In this document: positions 53,690 through 64,000 of the stretch, piece by piece
Layout: each line of letters starts with the position of its first letter
Numbering within the stretch: the first letter of the stretch is position 1
Assembly (NCBI RefSeq): GCF_002099425.1
Contig: NW_018343979.1
Span: 297,501 to 361,500 of the forward strand
Length of the DNA: 64,000 bases
Origin: Phascolarctos cinereus
Taxonomy: Eukaryota; Chordata; Mammalia; Diprotodontia; Phascolarctidae
Direction of reading: 5' to 3'
Program-made: the position numbers and the translations under genes
The notes under the pieces: model-generated
What the model saw: only the letters and a program-made list of their open reading frames with translations
The model's database searches: none
Told to the model about the DNA's origin: nothing

Positions 53690-53830
53690 TTGCCAGTGCC
53701 ACCACTCTGGTTTAGGTTCTTATATTAGCTCTCACCTATGTTATCACATTAGCCTCCTTTCTAATGTCATTCTTTATTCCCTTGAATATATCCTACAAAC
53801 CACTGTCAATTGCCTTAATATACATTAATG
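53690..53830 (+). mobile_element. L2 fragment
   Basis: 'ccaccactctggtttaggtt' and 'atgttatcacattagcctcc' resemble the L2 segment that follows 'gttgccaagtcctg'. Confidence 0.6.
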
Positions 53831-53994
53831 TACATATCCATGCCAAGAAAGCACTAGGTTATGAGCCAAGGATTTAACTGGAACATGTAGAATATATTTC
53901 CTGCTCTATTTCTTAGAATGATGGTTTATTCTGGATAAATTTAAAAAAAAAACTTTATTGAAAAACATATTTCTTCAAAACTGCATGGAATGCT

Positions 53995-54265
53995 AGATGG
54001 CTCAGTGGAGAAAAGGCTAAGCCAAGAGTCATAAAGAATCATTTTTAATTCCAGCCTCAGACATTTACTAGCTGTGTGACCGTGGACAAGTTTCTTAAAC
54101 CTCTGTTTGCTTCAATTACTTCATCTGTAAAATGGGAATAATTATAGTACCTACCTCAAAGGACCATTGTGAGGATCAAATGAGATAATTATTGTAAAGT
54201 GCTTAGCACAGTGCCTGGCACACAATAAGTGTTATATACATGTCAGTTATTGTTATTATTATGTG
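53995..54265 (+). mobile_element. MIR/THER-type SINE, full length
   Basis: It starts 'gctagatggctcagtggaga', carries 'tagctgtgtgaccgtggaca' and 'aattacttcatctgtaaaat', and ends 'gcttagcacagtgcctggca' then 'cacaataagtgtta'. About 270 bp, the most complete copy of its type here. Confidence 0.9.
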
Positions 54266-54620
54266 GTTGCAACACTGCCAACCCTAAAGACAAACTTAGT
54301 AGTTTCCCCACTTAAACAATATTGCATCACTGAAAACTAAAAACTATGAAAAGGTAAACACTAATCATTAAGGTAAAAAATTGATTGTATAATTAAAATG
54401 GATTAAAAACAGAATCTATTAGGCAGTAATATTCTAATGCAGAGACTTTTAAAATTGATCAGCTGAGATCCTTATGCATAATTTTAAAGTGCTTTGTGTA
54501 TTTAAAGCTCTGAGACCCAACCCATCTTAAATTTCATTAAGAAAAGTTTTAGAAAATGTGTCAATTGATATTCTTTGTTACCAAGTGAAATGTCCTTGGG
54601 AATCATTTGCAAGAGTGAGC

Positions 54621-54771
54621 CATTTTTCTTTTCTTTTGTAAGGCAATTGGGGTTAAGTGACTTGCCCAGGGTTACACAGGTAGGAAATGTTATATGTCTG
54701 AGGTCACATTTGAACCCAGGTCCTCCAGACTCCAGGGCCGGTGCTCTATCCACTGCGCTACCTAGTCACCC
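54621..54771 (-). mobile_element. Marsupial tRNA-derived SINE (WSINE1/SINE1-like)
   Basis: T-rich tail at the left, then 'gttaagtgacttgcccaggg', 'acatttgaacccaggtcctc' and 'ctatccactgcgctacctag'. 'tgagccatttttc' and 'tgagcctcttttt' flank it as a probable target duplication. Confidence 0.92.
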
Positions 54772-54837
54772 TGAGCCTCTTTTTTAATGACTATTTTAAT
54801 GTTAAGTTTACCTCTATCTCATACCTTGGGTGATATT

Positions 54838-54930
54838 ATATATATATACAAATATGTGTAAATATATGTATATAAAGATATATAGGATACATATATATTT
54901 ATATGTACATATGTATACATATGTATGCAT
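54838..54930. repeat. (TA)n/(TATG)n tract
   Basis: Alternating TA with ATGTA units for about 90 bp. Confidence 0.9.
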
Positions 54931-55246
54931 GTAGTTCTGACTCAAGCAAGAGTTAATTTTAAAAAAACATCAGGACAACGGGACAGGTGTGGACATTTCC
55001 AACTTTAGGAGCTGTTGGGGTATTCAGGGTCATATGGTCTATGAGAAGCTGGAAATGTAGGTCTAGATCTCAGAAGAGAGGTCAATAAATGGATGGCTAC
55101 ATTTGGTAGCCATTAGAACAACAGCCTTAGCATAATGGAAAAAAGTATTAGACTTAGAGTCAAGAGATCTAGATTTTGAATTCTGCTTCAAAAACTTAAT
55201 GGGCATCTAACCAGTAAATCATTTAACTTTTGGGTAAGTCATTTAA

Positions 55247-57786
55247 CTTTTTTATTTATTTTTATTTATTTAATACTTTAATTTTTAGCAAATTACATGT
55301 AAAAACAATTTTTAACATTCATTTTTAAAACTTTGGTTTCCAAATTCTCTTCCTTCCTGCCTTCCCACCCCTACCCCCACCATTGAGAAGGCAAACAAAT
55401 CAATATAGGTTATTCATGTGTAGTCATAAAAAAAAAAACACTTCCATAGCAGTCATGTTGTGAAAGAAAACATAGACAAAAAAACCTCAAAAATAAAGTA
55501 AAAAAAATATATGCTTTAATCTTCATTCAGACACCATCAGTTCTTTGTCTGGGGATGGATAGCATTTTTCATAAGTCCATCAGAGTTGTCTTGGATGCTC
55601 ATATTGCTGAAAATAGATAAGTCATTCACAGCTGATCTTCCTGTACTATTGTTGTTACTTTGTACATAGTATATTTCACTTTCCATTAGCTCATATAAGT
55701 CTTTCCAGGTTTCTTTGTGAGCATCCTGCTCATCACTTCCTAAAGTAAATAGTATTCGATCATAATCACATAACACAGTTTGTTCAGCCATTCACCTATT
55801 AATGGGCATTGCCTCAATTTCTAATTCTTTGTCCCCAGAAAAGAGCTAATATAAAAATGTACATATAGGTCCTTTTCTTTTTTTTTTTTAAATCTCTTTT
55901 GGGATACAGACCTAGTAGTGATATTATTAGCTCAAAGAATATGCATGGTTTTATAGCCCTTTGACCATAGTCCCAAATTGTGCTACAGAATGATTGAATC
56001 AGTTCCCAATTCCACCAATAGTGCATTAATGTCTCATTTTCCCACATCCACTTCAACATTTGTCATTTCTCTTTTCTGTCCTATTAACCAATCTAATAGA
56101 TATGAATTAGTATCACAGAATTATTTTAATTGGCATTTCTCTAATCAACAGTGAGTTATCAGAGTATTTTTCATATGGCTACAGATAGATTTGATTGCTT
56201 CATCAAAAAACTGATCATATTTTTTGATCATTTATCAGTTGGGGAATGGCTTTCATTTTTATAAATTGACTCAGTTCTGTATATGTTTGAGACATGAGGC
56301 CTTTATCAGAGAAACTTGCTTCACATTCTTTTTTCACAGTTACTATTGCAAACCATATTTCCCTCTATCCTATTGCCCCCTGTTTATTCTTTTTCTCTCT
56401 CTCCTTTCACCCTGTCCCTCCCATTTTTCATCTGACTGTCCGCTCCTCCAATCTGCCTTGGCCATTCTTGTATCCCCTTTCCCCCCTACTTTCCTATAGG
56501 GTAAAATATATTTCTATACCCATTTGAGAGTGTATGTTATTACCTCTTTGAGCCAATTCTGATGAGAGTAAAGTTTACTCACTCTCCCTCATCTCCCCCC
56601 CTTCCCTCCACTATAAAACCTTTATTCTTGCCTCTTTTATGTAAGACAATTTACCTCATTCTACCTCTCCTTTTCTGTTTCTCCCATTATGTTCCTCTCT
56701 CACCCCTTAATTTTATTTTATATATATCATCCCTGCATATTCAGCTCACACCTGTGCCCTCTGTCTATATATACTCCATATGTATGCATATGCATATCTT
56801 CTCTAATAATGGGAAAGGTTTATAAGTTACAAATATCATCTTCCCATGTGGGAATGTAAACAATTTAATAAGTCCCTTATGATTTCTCTGCCCTGTTTAA
56901 CTTTTTATGCTTCTCTTGAGTCTTATATTTGAACATCAAATTTTCTATTCAGCTACAGTCTTTTCATCAAGAACACTTGAAATTCCTCTATCTCATTGAA
57001 TATCCAGTTTTTCCCCTCATGGATTTTGCTCAGTTTTGCTGGGTAGGTAATTATTGGTTGTAATTCTAGCTCCTTTTCCCTCCATAGAATCATATTCCAA
57101 ACCCTCAAGTTCCTCAACGCAAAAGCTGCTAAATCTTGTGTTATCCTGATTTTGGCTCCTCAATACTTGAAGTATTTCTTTCTGGTTTCTTGTGATATCT
57201 TCTTCTTGACCTGGGAATTCTGGAATTTGGCTATAATATTTTTGGGAGTTTTCATCTTGGGATATCTTTCAGGAGGTGATTAGTAGATTCTTTCAATTTC
57301 CATTTTACCCTCTGGTTCTAGAATATCAGGGCAATTTTCCTTGATAATTCCTTTAAAGATGATATCTAGGCTCTTCTTTTATTGTGGCTTTGAGGTAGTC
57401 CAATAATTTTTAAACCTCTCCTGGATCTATTTTTCAGGTCAGTTGTTTCTCCAATGAGATATTTCACATCTTCTTCTATTTTTTTTCATTCTTTTGGCTT
57501 TGTTTTACTGTATCTTGATTTTTCACAAAGTCATTAGCTTCCATTTGCTCCATTCTAATTTTTAAGTAATTATTTTCTTTAAACAGCTTTTGGATCTCCT
57601 TTTCCATTTGGAAAATTATGCTTTTTTAAGGTGTTCTTCTCCTCATTGGCTGTTTGGAAATTCGTTTTACACTGTATTTTTGTAGGTGCTGCTGCTCTAG
57701 AATTGTTTAGAGTCACTTTTTAAAGATATTTGGAGGGGTTTGGGGAGCAGCTCCCTTCCTTTACTCTGCCATCTTGGCTCTGCCCC
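55247..57786 (-). mobile_element. HAL1-like L1 (5' UTR, ORF1 region, ORF2 C-terminus and 3' end; ORF2 EN and RT missing)
   Basis: Minus strand, 2.54 kb. The 5' end (57786 leftwards) reads GGGGCAGAGCCAAGATGGCA. ORF1 coiled-coil and C-terminal sequence, antisense, occupies about 56870-57660 ('ttttgctgggtaggtaatta', 'attctggaatttggctataa'). 56340-56870 is a C/T-rich linker. At 56330 the sequence passes directly into the ORF2 C-terminus, whose codons still give ENETLMHYWWNWELIQ and ISLLGLYPKRD (55814-56059). The 3' UTR and an A-rich tail at 55247-55280 follow. Endonuclease and RT are absent. Flanks 'tcatttaactttt' (left) and 'tcacttaactttt' (right) look like its target duplication. Frames are broken. 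Confidence 0.82.
57768..57777 (-). promoter_or_regulatory. YY1-type site at the L1 5' end
   Basis: CCAAGATGGC on the minus strand, at about +10 to +19 of the L1, matches the YY1 motif known in human L1 at a similar position. Degraded forms occur at the other two L1 5' ends (13.79 and 36.17 kb). Confidence 0.6.
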
Positions 57787-58131
57787 TTTCACTTAACTTT
57801 TTGAGCCCTAGTTTCCTCATTTGTAAAATTGGAATAATGATCTTTCCCTATTTCGTAGGGTGAGATATGTACTTTGCAAGTTTTAAAGGACCATAGAAAT
57901 GTGAGTTATTTTCATAGATGTGAAAACTGAAGACAATGGAGTGAACAAAGTTGCTAAAAGGGGATATGTAGAGAGAAGAGGAACGTATAAAGGACTGATC
58001 TTTAAGTAATACCACTTAGGGTCTTTAGCAAATAGATGGGGAGCCATCAAACTTGGAGGAAAGATTGGATAGTTTGATTACACACTAATGTATATAGTTG
58101 CTCTTAAGCCTAAGGAGAAGCTATCAGGTTG

Positions 58132-58146
58132 AAAGTGTGTGTGTGT

Positions 58147-58203
<57 letters not shown>
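58132..58203. repeat. (GT)n microsatellite, long
   Basis: About 35 GT units with a single TA interruption near 58150. It is long and nearly pure, so likely highly polymorphic. Confidence 0.96.
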
Positions 58204-58206
<3 letters not shown>

Positions 58207-58304
58207 ATATATATGTTTATTTATAGGAGGGTAGCTCATAGAGTCAGAACCTGTAGAATTCAACAAAGATGAGAAATGAAAAGGGGTTATTGAATCTGGT
58301 AGTA

Positions 58305-58592
58305 ATAATATTTAGTAGCATTTGTATAATGTTTTAAGGTTTACAAAGCATTTTATAAATTACATCTCTCAGCCAGGTAAGTGCTATTATTATCTCCACT
58401 TTGTGGGTGAAAAACCTGATGTAGAAGTGATTGTTGATGAATCAAAATAAATTAATAAAAATAAGAAAGAAAACTGATGCAGAGAGAGGTTGAATGATTT
58501 ATCGAGGGTCAAATAGCCAGTAAATGTCTCAAACACTCGTCCTGACTTTAGTTCTAGTACTCTGAACCCTGCACAGCTTAGCAGCCTAGTTG
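58305..58592 (-). mobile_element. MIR/THER-type SINE
   Basis: 'atgttttaaggtttacaaag', 'aggtaagtgctattattatc' and 'gaggttgaatgatttatcga' are in antisense order. A 50-bp A-rich insertion lies near 58430-58480. Confidence 0.82.
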
Positions 58593-58729
58593 TAGTTAAA
58601 AGGAATCAGGAGGGGATCAAGAGTGTAAGAAGAATTAGTTTTACACAACAGCAGGGACATACCTTACTCAGAGACTCGAGGGAAGGAGAAAAATATGGCT
58701 AAAAATACTTAGAAGTTTCACTGAACAGG

Positions 58730-59165
58730 GGGTGAGTGGTAGGTGGCCTGCCGTTTCATAAACAAAACTTATAACTTGTAGTTGATCTTTTTAAAAGGCA
58801 AAGACAGTATTTCATTTCCAGAAAGTTTGAGTTCTAAGCTTGATTCTCTGTGCCCTTGATTACCATCTGACAGAGTGTTAATTTTCTGTGTGCTGCTTAC
58901 ATTTCTTAACATTGACTAGATGTAAATTGCTCCAGGGAGTCCTTTGATTTGCATTCTCTTATTAATGCTACCATTAGCCTTGATAGCTAAATTAAGAAGG
59001 TTACTGAATCTAAACACGCATCTATCTCTTCTTTTCTTAGACCTTCTCACCTCAACCTTAACTCTTTTCATTGAACAGTAACTTTGGTTCCTTTTGATTT
59101 ATGATCTTTTCTCCCTGGCTGTCATTCTCATCTTCTGAGCTGTAGGTGCTGTGAGTGGACCAATG
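58730..59165. other. Repeat-free island, candidate conserved noncoding DNA
   Basis: No recognised repeat. It includes 'cctttgatttgcattctctt' and 'attaatgctaccattagcct', a style typical of conserved noncoding elements. Conservation cannot be tested here. Confidence 0.28.
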
Positions 59166-59174
59166 GATCACTTT

Positions 59175-59418
59175 TTCTAATAACAATTGAAATTCACATA
59201 ACGTTTTAGAGTTTGCAAAGTGCTTCGCATACATTATTTCATTTGATCCTCAAGACAACCCTGGGATGTGGGTATTATAGGTCTTATGATCACCATTTTA
59301 TAGAGAACAAATCTGAGGTTCAAAGTCATTGTGACCACATTCCCACGGTCATATAGTAAGTAGCAGAGGCAAGGTTTGGAACCAGACTCAGCATGTGTTT
59401 TCCACTAGCTATGCCTTT
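59175..59418 (-). mobile_element. MIR/THER-type SINE, near full length
   Basis: 'gtttgcaaagtgcttcgcat', 'ttgatcctcaagacaaccct' and 'gtcatatagtaagtagcaga' are in antisense order. Confidence 0.87.
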
Positions 59419-59419
59419 A

Positions 59420-61530
59420 CTCTTTTCAGTAAAGCCAGAAGCCAACCTCTGTTTCTGTGCCTACAATAGATCTGTTTCATGAACTAACCATCCATTTCTC
59501 CAAACATAATCAAATCATTCCATTTCCTCTCTCCTCCTCACACTTCTCACACAGTTCTTCTGTTTATTTCATCATAGGTCAGGTTTTATGGGTGAATAAA
59601 CTACTTACTACTTCTTAAGTGTGAGCAGGCTATGTTTGTAGAAGTACATTAAATTTTCCAGGATAGGGGAAAAAAAGACTTCATTTAGTTTACTGAAAGA
59701 AGTATTCACAAAATTATTCCCAAGGTACAGATCAGCTCTCCAACTCCCTGTTTCTGTTCTACTCACCATGAGGAACTGATAGACGTGAACTCCCTGATGC
59801 CTCTATTGCCAACCCTAAAAAAGTAGAAGAGCTTGTTTCCATCAATATTCTGTACATGGTTCTCTGCTTTCCCAAAATGAGCCCACAGATGATTCTCATA
59901 TCCACAGGGCAATATAGTGTTCCAATTAACCCCTTATCTCCTTAGATATATAATGCCGTTTTAGTGTGGTCATGACATACATATTCCTAAACATTTAACA
60001 CTGATGTCCTGCATCCACTATTTTACCAAGATTAGTGGTGTAACAGAGGAATTGATTTTTTTCCTCTAAATGCTAACATATATAGATAGTAGAACACAAA
60101 TTATACCACACTATTTTTTTCTTAATTATGTCTCATAACATTTCATGTTGCAAAGGTGAGTTTGTAGGTTGTAGGGTTGAAGGTTTGGGAATTACCATGC
60201 TACTTCTAAGAAACCTGATTCAGTGAAACTTGAATCAGTAGGCTTGGATTTTATCCTTACCAGTTCTGATTTTCCCCATATGAGATATTTTTTTTCTTTT
60301 CTAACTACTCTTTTCCCTTTTTCCTCCTCCTTCTTCCCAATCTCCCTTTCTTTCAGAGATTCTCTCATAATACAAAGAGATCAATATACTTTAGGGGATA
60401 TCCTCACTCTCATACATCACAGTCCTTACCCCCAAAAAATGAGAAAATAGAAGCATGGTAACCTCTTGTGCAGTGAAATCAGCTTCCGATTCATAAACAT
60501 ATTAGTCACAAATTTATGTGGTAAATTGTTCCTTAAAGTAAAATAAAGTAGAAATCTTACAAAGAACAGACAATTTTCCCCAAAATTGTTCAAAGATTAA
60601 TTCACTCTGAATATGAAGATCACTTTGGTGAAAGTCCTTTACTAGAAGTGCTGTCTTGGGATTTCTATTCTCTGGCTATTTCCTACTTCCCCAAAAGGAG
60701 GGCTTTCTTTCCTGCTCTCCTTCCTGACATTCATCATGATTTTTTTCTACAGCTCCTCAGTCCTTCAGTTTCTGGGCCCTAGATGGGCTGCCTTTTCTTG
60801 AGTACTCTACCATTTTAATGGCATATCACCAGGCCAAAGTAAGAGGAAAACAAAACAAAACCCAATAACAACAAAATTCAAAGTCCTCTTCTTCTGGTTG
60901 TCATGACTCTCTCCCCTTGGCCCTAATTCCTGAATAACTTCTTCCATCTCTCCCAATTAAAGACCTCACCTGTATCCTTAGTAGTAGGCCCATAGGGCAT
61001 ACTCTTTATTATAAGTACTGTGTGTTTTTTCTTCCCAAACAGATTCTGCCCGCACCACAGCACTGTGCTCTGGGTGCCTCTCTGGCAGCTTCTGGCAGGT
61101 GCTGAAATTTGTTCTGTAAATGTTAACAGAATCTGCAGAAGAATTTTCAACATTTGCTAGCAAATGCCCTCGAACATTGGCAGTAGCAAAAATCCCAACT
61201 AAAAACTCCTGCCAGAGACTATTTGATCATAAACCTCTCAAGCAGAAAATTGGCAATCACTGTAGAAACAATTCCTCAGGAAGGTATTCAACTTTCAAAT
61301 AACCCTGGAACAATGCAACCTGATGGCATTTTATTTCCAGAAAGAGAACTTAAGAAGCCCCTCTGTGAGCTGGGACTCCTCTGACACTGAGTTAGGGGAC
61401 AGAGGCACCCATGCAGGATGCTACTACTGGAGCTTTATGAAACTTCTGTCATGAATTTGAGAAATAGAATCATGCCCCTTTTCTCTTCGCACTCAAATAA
61501 AATTGTTCAATTCCAGGATGTTAGGGGATC
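59420..61530. other. Long unique stretch
   Basis: More than 2 kb without a recognised repeat, the longest such block here. 61020-61310 has slightly higher GC ('gcccgcaccacagcactgtg') and overlapping 60-76-codon frames on both strands. No gene is supported. Confidence 0.4.
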
Positions 61531-61534
61531 TTAA

Positions 61535-61768
61535 AGCTAAGATTAATAGCTAACATTTATTTAGAGCTTTAAGGTTTACAAAACACTTCCCTCACAGCCA
61601 ATCTGTATAATAAGTAATGAAAATAGTAGTATTGCTTGTTTATAGGTGAGGAAACTGAGCCTAGAGAGTGGAAGTGCCACATAGATAGTAAATAGCAGAG
61701 CTGGTATTCACAGCCAGGTTGTCCATTTCCAAAACCAGTGAGTTTTCCACTAAGTCATAACTCCTGGT
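61535..61768 (-). mobile_element. MIR/THER-type SINE, near full length
   Basis: 'agctaacatttatttagagc', 'tttaaggtttacaaaacact' and 'aggtgaggaaactgagccta' are in antisense order. Confidence 0.85.
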
Positions 61769-61774
61769 GGGGGG

Positions 61775-62335
61775 TGAGGGGAGGTGAAGAGGTAAAGAAA
61801 GACACCTGATTGTTCTCTGCTTTTTTCTCAACCAGTTTTAGTACTGAATGGTGCAAAGGATAACAGAGAATGAAAGATGAATAGAGCTTTATGGATTCTC
61901 CTTTGGTCTATTTTCAGAGACTACACATAGTAAGTGCTGAGTTTGAAGAGGAGTCCCAAAATTCTGACCTTAAGAAGGTTGTCATGGTATAGCCAAAGAG
62001 AAGCTGAATGTAGCAGTGATGAGGGAGGCAACAATAGATATTTCCCTCTGATCGAATAGTTACATCTTAGGAAACTTTGTTTTACCATAGAAGTGAACAA
62101 TTGCCTGTATTGCCTGGTTTCAAGGTCTGTACAAAGGCCCCAGCACCTGGAAAAAATACTTTCCTTTCAACTTCTGTGCCAGGTCTGAAATCTCTATAAG
62201 GGTCACAATCTTAGACTTCACAATTAGAGCTAAAGTTTACTATTCAAATGCCTTTGAGAGAAATAACACATTCACTACTCACCAATGAGCGTCTCTATGC
62301 AAATGATATAGGCATAAGTATATATGTGGCCCTAA
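61775..62335. other. Unique sequence
   Basis: About 560 bp without a recognised repeat. An octamer 'atgcaaat' lies near 62297. Confidence 0.35.
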
Positions 62336-62339
62336 ATAC

Positions 62340-62870
62340 AGGAATTTCTATCCTGAGTTCCAATCCTTCATTACCAACTGCCTATTGGATCTTTTGAACT
62401 GGATGTCCAATAGGTATCTAAAGCAAAACATGTCTAAGAATCTTTTCCCCCTGAACCTATCCCTGCTGAAATTTCCTATTTCTGTCTTCTAGAAGCTAAC
62501 ATCTTTCTGGTCATCCAGTTATGCAACCTTGGAGTTATACTTGACTTTTTGATCTCCTTCATACAACATATGCCATCATTTGCCAACTTTTGCAGACTCT
62601 AACTCCATTTCTCTTGCACAATGCCCACTTATATCACCATTACCCTTTTTTAAGTCCTCATTACCTTTCACCTGAACTATTACAATTGTTGTCTAAATGG
62701 TTTCTTGGCCTCAAGGGTCTTTCCTCTATAATCTATCCATCACCCAGAACCCCAAATGATATTCCTAAAACACAGAGGTGACCATGGTATTTCCCTTTTC
62801 TATTTTCCCCCCAGAAACTTATTGTCATTAGAATAAAATGCAAATTTCTCTGGTATTTAAAATTACATGA
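62340..62870 (+). mobile_element. L2 fragment
   Basis: 'actggatgtccaataggtat', 'ggagttatacttgacttttt', 'gtcctcattacctttcacct' and 'gaataaaatgcaaatttctc' run in L2 ORF2 C-terminal order. Confidence 0.8.
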
Positions 62871-62876
62871 GTCAAA

Positions 62877-62932
62877 ATATATGTGTAAGTATGTATGTGT
62901 GTATGTATGTATTATGTATGTGTGCATGTATT
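62877..62932. repeat. (TATG)n tract
   Basis: TATG/TGTG units between two convergent L2 copies. Confidence 0.9.
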
Positions 62933-62944
62933 TGCAAAACACAA

Positions 62945-63360
62945 AAGTGATCCAAGGTAATCTTGGAAGTGAAGGTACTTATAACTAGGGGAAGATTGAG
63001 CTCAGGAACAATACTCTTATTATAGCAGATGATGCTTGAGCTGAGTCTTGAAGGAAACAAGGATTAAATGAAGGGTAGCCTGTGCAAAGGCAGAGATAAT
63101 CAGCTTAAAGGTCATGTGCAGGGAATATCAAGGACAGTGAAGCTACTACATAGAGAACATCAATGAGAATAATAAAGTTTGAGAGGTAGGGCAGTTCCAG
63201 GTTATGAATAGTTTTTAATGCAAAACAGAAAAGTTCAGGTTTGAAGCCATAGGTGATAGGGAAACACTGGAGTTTATTGAGTGGGAGGTAGATTGCGGGA
63301 ATGGATAATGATGTTACAAGACCTGAGCTTTAGGAAAATCACTTGACAAAGTAAATATGC
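62945..63360 (-). mobile_element. L2 fragment
   Basis: 'gcttgagctgagtcttgaag', 'aacactggagtttattgagt' and 'ctgagctttaggaaaatcac' match the antisense of the same L2 region as 47870-48190. Confidence 0.8.
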
Positions 63361-63361
63361 A

Positions 63362-63620
63362 TTGTAAATTTCTGAGAAGTATTCAAGAAGGAATCTATAG
63401 TGCTAGGAATTCAAAAATTAATGACTTCTAGAATGAATTTTAATTTGCTCTTAGAAAAGCCTTTCAAAATGATTTTAATATATTGTTGTGATTGAACAGT
63501 AATGGCAGATTTTTAATACTTTCTCTTTGTCTTAAATGATAACAACTCAGTTATCCACCAATCTTAATTATTCAGAACAAGTCTGAAATCCAAAACTTAA
63601 GCAAAAAAGGCCTCTGAGAA
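63362..63620. other. Unique sequence
   Basis: No recognised element. Confidence 0.35.
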
Positions 63621-63624
63621 GCTT

Positions 63625-63722
63625 GTGTATGTGTGTGTGGTGTGTGTGTGTAGGTATGTATGACATATACATGTGCATGTGTATATACGTATATATATGC
63701 ATGTATGTACATCTATATATAG
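63625..63722. repeat. (TG)n/(TATG)n tract
   Basis: TG units followed by TA/CATG alternation. Confidence 0.92.
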
Positions 63723-63724
63723 TC

Positions 63725-64000
63725 AAAGCATGAAGGATAACATTATAATACACATGGTGTTAAAAGGAAGATATTTCAAACTCTCTCAGGCTATATTTGC
63801 TCTAATTTTACACACATTTTCTAAGTTGAACTGATTTCTAATATACCCCAAGGTTGCAAAGGGGTAGAACTGATAAAGTCTTACATCTAGAATAAGAAGT
63901 GGCAAATTACAAAGGGGAAAAAAGAAATAAAGAAGAAGGGGAAAAAACCTACCTAGAGAAGACACAGTGGGTTAAAAAAAGGCACCTATATAGTATAGAG
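63725..64000. other. Unique sequence to the window end
   Basis: An A/G-rich stretch at 63910-63950 and no recognised repeat or gene. Confidence 0.35.

Larger units (their letters stand above)
55125..57920 (+). mobile_element. MIR-type SINE, split by a HAL1-like L1
   Basis: The left part (55125-55246) includes 'ttagacttagagtcaagaga' and ends 'gtaagtcatttaactttt'. The right part (57787-57920) resumes 'ttcacttaactttttgagcc' and 'ctagtttcctcatttgtaaa'. The overlap is the L1 target duplication; coordinates span the insert. Confidence 0.8.

Overview
The window is repeat-dense vertebrate intergenic or intronic DNA and almost certainly marsupial. The diagnostic element is a tRNA-derived SINE that begins 'gggcagctaggtgg' and carries 'tagagcaccagccctg'. 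It occurs on both strands (3.48, 7.54, 43.71, 47.54 and 54.62 kb). It sits beside marsupial-type L1 elements (5' end reading GGGGCAGAGCCAAGATGGC), SINEs with an RTE-like tail, an RTE LINE of the marsupial type, and very abundant old MIR/THER-type SINEs and L2. An Australian marsupial is my best guess from the SINE type; I cannot fix the species.

I recognise no intact host protein-coding gene. The only recognisable host coding sequence is a decayed processed copy of ribosomal protein L3 (RPL3) on the minus strand at 42.16-43.41 kb. One short stretch at 30.20-30.38 kb has an open frame bounded by good splice-site look-alikes and is offered only as a candidate exon. Other open frames longer than 60 codons lie in transposons, microsatellites or unrecognised unique DNA and look like chance.

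Layout. 0-9 kb: L1 3' ends, MIR/THER SINEs and an apparently repeat-free AT-rich island (6.2-6.8 kb). 9.3-9.8 kb: a long TATG-type repeat. 9.9-13.8 kb: L1 ORF2 remnants and a short L1 derivative with both ends but no ORFs. 15.6-18.6 kb: L2 split by a palindromic hAT MITE. 20-22.8 kb: an L1 interrupted by a 375-bp, about 97.5% identical inverted copy of sequence that overlaps an L3/CR1 element 0.9 kb away. 23.2-25.5 kb: an L2 nest containing an opposite-strand L2 and a solo LTR. 26.7-29.0 kb: two diverged copies of an unknown 185-bp sequence. 31-39 kb: hAT MITEs, a solo LTR inside a minus-strand L1, and a three-deep SINE/MITE stack. 47.6-49.3 kb: a long minus-strand L2. 50.1-53.6 kb: a nearly full-span RTE LINE. 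55.2-57.8 kb: a HAL1-like L1 with its target-site duplication. 58-64 kb: old SINEs, convergent L2s and unique DNA.

Nothing here forms a gene system. The most unusual single structure is the young inverted duplication at 20.7-22.4 kb. Its direction can be read from the interrupted L1 and the uninterrupted L3, and it looks like a replication template switch and not a transposition. Family assignments rest on remembered consensus features and on matches between copies inside the window; no database search was run.
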